From contig NW_025963548.1 in the NCBI RefSeq assembly GCF_910591885.1, positions 2,967,501 through 3,031,500 of the forward strand: a DNA stretch of 64,000 bases. The letters are read 5' to 3'. Source of the stretch: Bombus terrestris (lineage: Eukaryota > Arthropoda > Insecta > Hymenoptera > Apidae). This document shows, piece after piece, positions 1 through 8,863 of the stretch; position 1 is the stretch's first letter; each line of letters begins with the position of its first letter. Under the pieces are notes generated by a model, which was given only the letters and a program-made list of their open reading frames with translations, did not search any database and had not been told where the DNA came from. Made by a program: the position numbers and the translations under genes.

Positions 1-21
1 CTCGCTCGCTCCGCTCGCTCG
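1..21 (+). repeat. CTCG-rich 21-mer, left arm of inverted repeat
   Basis: This CpG-dense element built from CTCG/GCTC steps opens every monomer. Its reverse complement matches the CGAG-rich element at 138-158 in 20 of 21 positions, with one central mismatch, so each monomer can form a long stem with a ~116-nt loop. Class F has CCCC in place of CTCC in this arm (for example 4644, 24480, 31654). Class B begins ATCG instead of CTCG. Two late monomers (58665, 63306) carry GCTGGCTCC. This is a composition-defined motif; no protein binding is shown. Confidence 0.9.
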
Positions 22-28
22 TATAAAT
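22..28 (+). promoter_or_regulatory. TATA-box-like TATAAAT after the GC-rich arm
   Basis: TATAAAT follows directly on the CpG-rich arm in classes A, B, F, H and I. Classes C, E and G carry TAAAAAT, and class J has TACAAAT. It matches the eukaryotic TATA consensus TATAWAW, but a seven-base match in AT-rich DNA is weak evidence. Promoter activity is only a possibility; nothing in the sequence demonstrates a transcription start. Confidence 0.2.
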
Positions 29-117
29 CTAGTCCAACCTCACAACCGATCAGACACGTTAGCAAATTAGAAATAAGTCGCCGCCTTATCGAATAACGAA
101 CAGAAGAGGTATTGGTC

Positions 118-127
118 TTAGGTTAGG
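118..127 (+). repeat. Two tandem TTAGG units inside the monomer
   Basis: TTAGGTTAGG lies at this offset in monomers of classes A, B, F, G, H, I, J and K. Classes C and E have TTAGGTTAGCC, so the second unit is broken there. TTAGG is the ancestral arthropod telomere repeat. Ten bases can arise by chance, so a telomeric origin or recruitment role is only suggested. Confidence 0.55.
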
Positions 128-137
128 CTATAGTTTT

Positions 138-158
138 CGAGCGAGCGCAGCGAGCGAG
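138..158 (+). repeat. CGAG-rich 21-mer, right arm of inverted repeat
   Basis: This is the inverted partner of the element at 1-21, and it recurs in every monomer at about the same offset. Class A has GCGAGGGAGGG at its 3' end, class C has GCGAGTGAGGG and class J has GGGCGAGCGCTGCG, so the arm tolerates edge changes while the core persists. It can pair with the arm upstream in the same monomer or with the arm that opens the next monomer about 264 bp downstream. The array can therefore form alternative extended hairpins on either strand or in its RNA. Confidence 0.88.
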
Positions 159-170
159 GGTCGCGTAAAA

Positions 171-193
171 GTTTGTCACAAACCAACGGTTTG
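171..193 (+). other. Overlapping mutually exclusive hairpins
   Basis: GTTTG (171-175), TCA, CAAACC (179-184), AAC, GGTTTG (188-193): the middle arm can pair with either the left arm or the right arm, each time around a 3-nt loop. Both options are perfect in classes A, H and I. In B, F, G and J the right arm becomes GGCTTG and the left becomes GTGTG, which weakens both. Classes C and E keep the right arm but have GTGTG on the left. The monomers at 14772 and 18149 have one extra A in the middle arm. Confidence 0.6.
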
Positions 194-196
194 GCA

Positions 197-232
197 CATA
201 GGGACATTGAAATATTCGCACCAGCCCGAGGA
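197..232 (+). other. Most conserved block of the monomer, with CENP-B-box-like core
   Basis: From ATAGGGACATT through CCCGAGGA the sequence is essentially identical in every class, while regions on both sides carry many class-specific substitutions. Private exceptions exist, such as GAACATT near 4002, CCGGGGA near 19221, ACAAAGGG near 53797 and CGGAGG near 55091. Within it, 214-230 matches the mammalian CENP-B box pattern NTTCGNNNNANNCGGGN at 7 of 9 fixed positions (mismatches at 227 and 229). A protein-binding role is inferred from conservation only. Confidence 0.45.
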
Positions 233-3200
233 GCCGGAAGTCCTTATTGAATTGCGTACTGACGAAAGTTTACAGTTTATCAATAGTTTTACATAAATAA
301 TAATATTTCCACATAGTACAGAGCAACGTGTGGTCCGAAATCGCTGACAAAATTAGGCAATAACAGGAAATATATGCAAGGCAATATAAGGTATATGTAT
401 AGCGTGGAAATTGTAATCGTAGCTCGCTCGCTCCGCTCGCTCGTATAAATCTAGTCCAACCTCACAACCGATCCGACACGTTAGCAAATTAGAAATAAGT
501 CGCCGCCTTATCGAATAACGAACGCAAGAGGTATTGGTTTTAGGTTAGGCTATAGTTTTCGAGCGAGCGCAGCGAGCGAGGGTCGCGTAAAAGTTTGTCA
601 CAAACCAACGGTTTGGCACATAGGGACATTGAAATATTCGCACCAGCCCGAGGAGCCGGAAGTCCTTATTGAATTGCGTACTGACGAAAGTTTACAGTTT
701 ATCAATAGTTTTACATAAATAATAATATTTCCACATAGTACAGAGCAACGTGTGGTCCGAAATCGCTGACAAAATTAGGCAATACCAGGAAATATATGCA
801 AGGCAATATAAGGTATATGTATAGCGTGGAAATTGTAATCGTAGCTCGCTCGCTCCGCTCGCTCGTATAAATCTAGTCCAACCTCACAACCGATCCGACA
901 CGTTAGCAAATTAGAAATAAGTCGCCGCCTTATCGAATAACGAACGCAAGAGGTATTGGTTTTAGGTTAGGCTATAGTTTTCGAGCGAGCGCAGCGAGCG
1001 AGGGTCGCGTTAAGGTTTGTCACAAACCAACGGTTTGGCACATAGGGACATTGAAATATTCGCACCAGCCCGAGGAGCCGGATGTCCTTATCGAATTGCG
1101 TACTGACGAAAGTTTACAGTTTATCAATAGTTTTACATAAATAGTAATATTTCCACATAGTAGAGTGCAACGTGTGGTCCGAAATCGCTGACAAAATTAG
1201 GCAATAACAGGAAATATATACAAGGTAATATAAGGTATATGTGTAGCTTGGAAATTGTAATCGTTGCTCGCTCGCTCCGCTCGCTCGTAAAAATGTAGTC
1301 AAACCTCACAACCGATCCGACACGTTAGCAAATTTGAAATAAGTCGCCTCCTTGTCGAATAACGAACGCAAGAGGGATTGGTTTTAGGTTAGCCTATGGT
1401 GTTCGAGCGAGCGCAGCGAGTGAGGGACGCGTAATTGTGTGTCACAAACCAACGGTTTGGAACATAGGGACATTGAAATATTCGCACCAGCCCGAGGAAC
1501 CGCAAGTCTTTGTCGAATTGCATACTGACAAAAGTTTACATTTCATCAATAGTTTTACATAAATAGTAATATTTTCACATAGTACAGTGCAACGTGTGGT
1601 CCGATATCGCTGACTAAATTAGGCAATAACAGGAAATATATGCAAGGCAATATAAGGTATATGTATAGCGTGGAAATTGTAATCGTAGCTCGCTCGCTCC
1701 GCTCGCTCGTATAAATCTAGTCCAACCTCACAACCGATCAGACACGTTAGCAAATTAGAAATAAGTCGCCGCCTTATCGAATAACGAACGCAAGAGGGCT
1801 TGGTTTTAGGTTAGGCTATAGTTTTCGAGCGAGCGCAGCGAGCGAGGGACGCGTAAAGGTGTGTCACAAACCAACGGCTTGGCACATAGGGACATTGAAA
1901 TATTCGCACCAGCCCGAGGAGCCGGAAGTCCTGATCGCATTGCGTACTGACGAAAGTTTACAGTTTATCAATAGTTTTACATAAATACTAATATTTCCAT
2001 ATAGTACAGTGCAACGTGTGGTCCGAAATCGCTGACAAAATTAGGCAATAACAGGAAATATATGCAAGGCAATATAAGGTATATGTATAGCTTGGAAATT
2101 GTAATCGTTGCTCGCTCGCTCCGCTCGCTCGTAAAAATGTAGTCAAACCTCACAACCGATCCGACACGTTAGCAAATTTGAAATAAGTCGCCTCCTTGTC
2201 GAATAACGAACGCAAGAGGGATTGGTTTTAGGTTAGCCTATGGTGTTCGAGCGAGCGCAGCGAGTGAGGGACGCGTAATTGTGTGTCACAAACCAACGGT
2301 TTGGAACATAGGGACATTGAAATATTCGCACCAGCCCGAGGAACCGCAAGTCTTTGTCGAATTATATACTGACAAAAGTTTACATTTCATCAATAGTTTT
2401 ACATAAATAGTAATATTTTCACATAGTACAGTGCAACGTGTGGTCCGATATCGCTGACTAAATTAGGCAAAAATCGGAAATATATGCAAGGCAATATAAG
2501 GTATATGTATTGCGTGGAAATTGTAATCGTAGCTCGCTCGCTCCGCTCGCTCGTATAAATCTAGTCCAACCTCACAACCGATCAGACACGTTAGCAAATT
2601 AGAAATAAGTCGCCGCCTTATCGAATAACGAACAGAAGAGGTATTGGTCTTAGGTTAGGCTATAGTTTTCGAGCGAGCGCAGCGAGCGAGGGTCGCGTAA
2701 AAGTTTGTCACAAACCAACGGTTTGGCACATAGGGACATTGAAATATTCGCACCAGCCCGAGGAGCCGGGAGTCCTTATTGAATTGCGTACTGACGAAAG
2801 TTTACAGTTTATCAATAGTTTTACATAAATAATAATATTTCCACATAGTACAGAGCAACGTGTGGTCCGAAATCGCTGACAAAATTAGGCAATAACAGGA
2901 AATATATGCAAGGCAATATAAGGTATATGTATAGCGTGGAAATTGTAATCGTAGCTCGCTCGCTCCGCTCGCTCGTATAAATCTAGTCCAACCTCACAAC
3001 CGATCCGACACGTTAGCAAATTAGAAATAAGTCGCCGCCTTATCGAATAACGAACGCAAGAGGTATTGGTTTTAGGTTAGGCTATAGTTTTCGAGCGAGC
3101 GCAGCGAGCGAGGGTCGCGTAAAAGTTTGTCACAAACCAACGGTTTGGCACATAGGGACATTGAAATATTCGCACCAGCCCGAGGAGCCGGAAGTCCTTA

Positions 3201-3376
3201 TTGAATTGCGTACTGACGAAAGTTTACATTTCATCAATAGTTTTACATAAATAGTAATATTTTCACATAGTACAGTGCAACGTGTGGTCCGATATCGCTG
3301 ACTAAATTAGGCAATAACAGGAAATATATGCAAGGCAATATAAGATATATGTATAGCGTGGAAATTGTAATCGTAG

Positions 3377-3799
3377 CTCGCTCGCTCCGCTCGCTCGTAT
3401 AAATCTAGTCCAACCTCACAACCGATCCGACACGCTAGCAAATTAGAAATAAGTCGCCGCCTTATCGAATAACGAACGCAAGAGGTATTGGTTTTAGGTT
3501 AGGCTATAGTTTTCGAGCGAGCGCAGCGAGCGAGGGTCGCGTAAAGGTTTGTCACAAACCAACGGTTTGGAACATAAGGGACATTGAAATATTCGCACCA
3601 GCCCGAGGAGCCGGAAGTCCTTATCGAATTGCGTACTGACGAAAGTTTACAGTTTATCAATAGTTTTACATAAATAATAATATTTCCACATAGTACAGTG
3701 CAACGTGTGGTCCGAAATCGCTGACAAAATTAGGCAATAACAGGAAATATATGCAAGGCAATATAAGGTATATGTATAGCTTGGAAATTGTAATCGTAG
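3377..3799 (+). repeat. 423-bp H-like monomer with rare markers
   Basis: It carries ACACGCTAGC instead of ACACGTTAGC and one extra A in AACATAAGGG (about 3576). Both changes recur together only in the monomer at 57820-58242. The insertion breaks the long open frame. The following monomer (3800) is class J in both places, so this two-monomer pair is a useful marker of long-range duplication. Confidence 0.85.
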
Positions 3800-5983
3800 C
3801 TCGCTCGCTCCGCTCGCTCGTACAAATCCAGTCCAACCTCACAACTGATCCGACACGTTAGCAAATTTGAAATAAGTCGCCGCCTTATCGAATAACGAAC
3901 GCAAGAGGGATTGGTTTTAGGTTAGGCTATAGTTTTCGGGCGAGCGCTGCGAGCGAGGGATGCGTAAAGGTGTGTCACAAACCAACGGCTTGGCACATAG
4001 GAACATTGAAATATTCGCACAAGCCCGAGGAGCCGGATGTTCTTATCGAATTGCGTACTGACGAAAGTTTACAGTTTATCAATAGTTTTACATAAATAGT
4101 AATATTTTCACATAGTAGAGTGCAACGTGTGGTCCGAAATCGCTGACAAAATTAGGCAATAACAGGAAATATATACAAGGTAATATAAGGTATATGTGTA
4201 GCTTGGAAATTGTAATCGTTGCTCGCTCGCTCCGCTCGCTCGTAAAAATCTAGTCAAACCTCACAACCGATCCGACACGTTAGCAAATTTGAAGTCAGTC
4301 GCTTCCTTGTCGAATAACGAACGCAAGAGGGATTGGTTTTAGGTTAGCCTATGGTGTTCGAGCGAGCGCAGCGAGTGAGGGACGCGTAATTGTGTGTCAC
4401 AAACCAACGGTTTGGAACATAGGGACATTGAAATATTCGCACCAGCCCGAGGAACCGCAAGTCTTTATCGAATTGCATACTGGCAAAAGTTTACATTTCA
4501 TCAATAGTTTTACATAAATAGTAGTATTTTCACATAGTACAGTGCAACGTGTGGTCCGATATCGCTGACTAAATTAGGCAAAAACCGGAAATATATGCAA
4601 GGCAATATAAGGTATATGTATAGCGTGGAAATTGTAATCGTAGCTCGCTCGCCCCGCTCGCTCGTATAAATCTAGTCCAACCTCACAACCGATCCGACAC
4701 GTTAGCAAATTTGAAATAAGTCGCCTCCTTATCGAATAACGAACGCAAGAGGGCTTGGTTTTAGGTTAGGCTATAGTTTTCGAGCGAGCGCAGCGAGCGA
4801 GGGACGCGTAAAGCTGTGTCACAAACCAACGGCTTGGCACATAGGGACATTGAAATATTCGCACCAGCCCGAGGAGCCGGAAGTCCTGATCGCATTGCGT
4901 ACTGACGAAAGTTTACAGTTTATCAATAGTTTTACATAAATACTAATATTTCCATATAGTACAGTGCAAAGTGTGGTCCGAAATCGCTGACAAAATTAGG
5001 CAATAACAGGAAATATATGCAAGGCAATATAAGGTATATGTTTAGCTTGGAAATTGTAATCGTTGCTCGCTCGCTCCGCTCGCTCGTATAAATCTAGTCC
5101 AACCTCACAACCGATCCGACACGTTAGCAAATTTGAAATAAGTCGTCTCCTTATCGAATAACGAACGCAAGAGGGCTTGGTTTTAGGTTAGGCTATAGTT
5201 TTCGAGCGAGCGCAGCGAGCGAGGGACGCGTAAAGGTGTGTCACAAACCAACGGCTTGGCACATAGGGACATTGAAATATTCGCACCAGCCCGAGGAGCC
5301 GGAAGTCCTGATCGCATTGCGTACTGACGAAAGTTTACAGTTTATCAATAGTTTTACATAAATACTAATATTTCCATATAGTACAGTGCAACGTGTGGTC
5401 CGAAATCGCTGACAAAATTAGGCAATAACAGGAAATATATGCAAGGCAATATAAGGTATATGTATAGCTTGGAAATTGTAATCGTTGCTCGCTCGCTCCG
5501 CTCGCTCGTAAAAATGTAGTCAAACCTCACAACCGATCCGACACGTTAGCAAATTTGAAATAAGTCGCCTCCTTGTCGAATAACGAACGCAAGAGGGATT
5601 GGTTTTAGGTTAGCCTATGGTGTTCGAGCGAGCGCAGCGAGTGAGGGACGCGTAATTGTGTGTCACAAACCAACGGTTTGGAACATAGGGACATTGAAAT
5701 ATTCGCACCAGCCCGAGGAACCGCAAGTCTTTGTCGAATTGCATACTGACAAAAGTTTACATTTCATCAATAGTTTTACATAAATAGTAATATTTTCACA
5801 TAGTACAGTGCAACGTGTGGTCCGATATCGCTGACTAAATTAGGCAAAAACCGGAAATATATGCAAGGCAATATAAGGTATATGTATTGCGTGGAAATTG
5901 TAATCGTAGCTCGCTCGCTCCGCTCGCTCGTATAAATCTAGTCCAACCTCACAACCGATCCGACACGTTAGCAAATTAGAAAT

Positions 5984-6205
5984 ATGTCGCCGCCTTATCG
6001 AATAACGAACAGAAGAGGTATTGGTTTTAGGTTAGGCTATAGTTTTCGAGCGAGCGCAGCGAGGGAGGGTCGCGTAAAAGTTTGTCACAAACCAACGGTT
6101 TGGCACATAGGGACATTGAAATATTCGCACCAGCCCGAGGAGCCGGAAGTCTTTATCGAATTGCGTACTGACAAAAGTTTACAGTTTATCAATAGTTTTA
6201 CATAA
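5984..6205 (+). other. 73-codon open frame of class A monomers, probably not a gene
   Basis: Class A has ATG where other classes have AAG, which opens a 73-codon frame ending at a TAA shared by all classes. The same ATG frame recurs in about 22 A or A-like monomers (for example 7250, 8516, 9782, 11048, 27508, 35104, 60848). The predicted product is Arg- and Ser-rich early (from the CGAG-rich arm) and has a Cys-His, a Trp and a Pro-Glu-Glu-Pro stretch later. I recognise no domain, signal peptide or membrane segment. An in-frame TAG lies just upstream, and no splice or polyadenylation context is obvious. All main non-ATG classes are open through the same frame, so it may be a relic of coding sequence or chance. 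Confidence 0.15.
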
Positions 6206-8441
6206 ATAGTAATATTTCCACATAGTAGAGTGCAACGTGTGGTCCGAAATCGCTGACAAAATTAGGCAATAACAGGAAATATATGCAAGGCAATATAAGG
6301 TATATGTATAGCGTGGAAATTGTAATCGTAGATCGCTCGCTCCGCTCGCTCGTATAAATCTAGTCCAACCACACAACCGATCCGACACGTTAGCAAATTT
6401 GAAATAAGTCGTCTCCTTATCGAATAACGAACGCAAGAGGGCTTGGTTTTAGGTTAGGCTATAGTTTTCGAGCGATCGCAGCGAGCGAGGGACGCGTAAA
6501 GGTGTGTCACAAACCAACGGCTTGGCACATAGGGACATTGAAATATTCGCACCAGCCCGAGGAGCCGGAAGTCCTGATCGCATTGCGTACTGACGAAAGT
6601 TTACAGTTTATCAATAGTTTTACATAAATACTAATATTTCCATATAGTACAGTGCAACGTGTGGTCCGAAATCGCTGACAAAATTAGGCAATAACAGGAA
6701 ATATATGCAAGGCAATATAGGGTATATGTATAGCTTGGAAATTGTAATCGTTGCTCGCTCGCTCCGCTCGCTCGTAAAAATGTAGTCAAACCTCACAACC
6801 GATCCGACACGTTAGCAAATTTGAAATAAGTCGCCTCCTTGTCGAATAACGAACGCAAGAGGGATTGGTTTTAGGTTAGCCTATGGTGTTCGAGCGAGCG
6901 CAGCGAGTGAGGGACGCGTAATTGTGTGTCACAAACCAACGGTTTGGAACATAGGGACATTGAAATATTCGCACCAGCCCGAGGAACCGCAAGTCTTTGT
7001 CGAATTGCATACTGACAAAAGTTTACATTTCATCAATAGTTTTACATAAATAGTAATATTTTCACATAGTACAGTGCAACGTGTGGTCCGATATCGCTGA
7101 CTAAATTAGGCAAAAACCGGAAATATATGCAAGGCAATATAAGGTATATGTATTGCGTGGAAATTGTAATCGTAGCTCGCTCGCTCCGCTCGCTCGTATA
7201 AATCTAGTCCAACCTCACAACCGATCCGACACGTTAGCAAATTAGAAATATGTCGCCGCCTTATCGAATAACGAACAGAAGAGGTATTGGTTTTAGGTTA
7301 GGCTATAGTTTTCGAGCGAGCGCAGCGAGGGAGGGTCGCGTAAAAGTTTGTCACAAACCAACGGTTTGGCACATAGGGACATTGAAATATTCGCACCAGC
7401 CCGAGGAGCCGGAAGTCTTTATCGAATTGCGTACTGACAAAAGTTTACAGTTTATCAATAGTTTTACATAAATAGTAATATTTCCACATAGTAGAGTGCA
7501 ACGTGTGGTCCGAAATCGCTGACAAAATTAGGCAATAACAGGAAATATATGCAAGGCAATATAAGGTATATGTATAGCGTGGAAATTGTAATCGTAGATC
7601 GCTCGCTCCGCTCGCTCGTATAAATCTAGTCCAACCTCACAACCGATCCGACACGTTAGCAAATTTGAAATAAGTCGTCTCCTTATCGAATAACGAACGC
7701 AAGAGGGCTTGGTTTTAGGTTAGGCTATAGTTTTCGAGCGAGCGCAGCGAGCGAGGGACGCGTAAAGGTGTGTCACAAACCAACGGCTTGGCACATAGGG
7801 ACATTGAAATATTCGCACCAGCCCGAGGAGCCGGAAGTCCTGATCGCATTGCGTACTGACGAAAGTTTACAGTTTATCAATAGTTTTACATAAATACTAA
7901 TATTTCCATATAGTACAGTGCAACGTGTGGTCCGAAATCGCTGACAAAATTAGGCAATAACAGGAAATATATGCACGGCAATATAAGGTATATGTATAGC
8001 TTGGAAATTGTAATCGTTGCTCGCTCGCTCCGCTCGCTCGTAAAAATGTAGTCAAACCTCACAACCGATCCGACACGTTAGCAAATTTGAAATAAGTCGC
8101 CTCCTTGTCGAATAACGAACGCAAGAGGGATTGGTTTTAGGTTAGCCTATGGTGTTCGAGCGAGCGCAGCGAGTGAGGGACGCGTAATTGTGTGTCACAA
8201 ACCAACGGTTTGGAACATAGGGACATTGAAATATTCGCACCAGCCCGAGGAACCGCAAGTCTTTGTCGAATTGCATACTGACAAAAGTTTACATTTCATC
8301 AATAGTTTTACATAAATAGTAATATTTTCACATAGTACAGTGCAACGTGTGGTCCGATATCGCTGACTAAATTAGGCAAAAACCGGAAATATATGCAAGG
8401 CAATATAAGGTATATGTATTGCGTGGAAATTGTAATCGTAG

Positions 8442-8863
8442 CTCGCTCGCTCCGCTCGCTCGTATAAATCTAGTCCAACCTCACAACCGATCCGACACGT
8501 TAGCAAATTAGAAATATGTCGCCGCCTTATCGAATAACGAACAGAAGAGGTATTGGTTTTAGGTTAGGCTATAGTTTTCGAGCGAGCGCAGCGAGGGAGG
8601 GTCGCGTAAAGGTTTGTCACAAACCAACGGTTTGGCACATAGGGACATTGAAATATTCGCACCAGCCCGAGGAGCCGGAAGTCCTTATCGAATTGCGTAC
8701 TGACGAAAGTTTACAGTTTATCAATAGTTTTACATAAATAGTAATATTTCCACATAGTAGAGTGCAACGTGTGGTCCGAAATCGCTGACAAAATTAGGCA
8801 ATAACAGGAAATATATGCAAGGCAATATAAGGTATATGTATAGCGTGGAAATTGTAATCGTAG
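8442..8863 (+). repeat. Class A monomer with a short conversion-like patch
   Basis: Compared with neighbouring A copies this unit has G at 8611 (GTAAAGG), C at 8684 (GTCCTTATCG) and G at 8705 (GACGAAAG). All three are the bases found in class H or K monomers. The rest, including the ATG and GAGGGAGGG, is typical A. Clustered class switches over about 100 bp are best explained by short-tract gene conversion from another monomer class. Confidence 0.6.

Larger units (their letters stand above)
1..422 (+). repeat. Representative complete monomer (class I)
   Basis: This is the first full unit and a useful reference for offsets. Landmarks: CTCG-rich arm 1-21, TATAAAT 22-28, GATCAGACACG near 48-58, the start of a long open frame near 75, TTAGGTTAGG 118-127, inverted CGAG-rich arm 138-158, overlapping hairpins 171-193, conserved block about 197-232, TAA closing the open frame at 294-296, and an AT-rich tail to 422. 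Class I is marked by GATCAGACACG, GTCTTAGG, AGTCCTTATTG and AATAATAATATTTCC. Other class I units begin at 2533, 40094, 41782, 44314, 46424, 50223, 52334 and 55288. Confidence 0.9.
1..5909 (+). repeat. Mixed-class left segment, 14 monomers
   Basis: Monomers begin at 1 (I), 423 (H/I mosaic), 845 (H), 1267 (C), 1689 (I head with F body), 2111 (C), 2533 (I), 2955 (H head with C tail), 3377 (H-like, 423 bp), 3800 (J), 4222 (E), 4644 (F), 5066 (B-like) and 5488 (C). No simple period is visible, although I/H and I-F/C runs resemble the 47-56 kb part of the array. The pair 3377-4221 shares several rare changes with 57820-58664. This segment looks like older or more recombined material beside the homogeneous trimer block. 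Confidence 0.85.

Noticed and set aside
214..230. True CENP-B box
   Set aside because: Two of the nine fixed positions are wrong (227, 229), and CENP-B boxes are established mainly in mammals. Kept only as a resemblance.
5610..5635. Pol III A/B boxes in class C (TAGCCTATGG and GTTCGAGCG)
   Set aside because: Each is a partial match, and the two nearly abut, which is much too close for an internal pol III promoter. No tRNA fold is visible.
5984..6205. Repeated 73-codon plus-strand frames as a tandem gene family
   Set aside because: They recur at exact monomer intervals, only class A has an ATG (others AAG at that codon), there is no recognisable domain, promoter, splice or polyadenylation context, and frameshifted copies are amplified equally well (14772, 18149).
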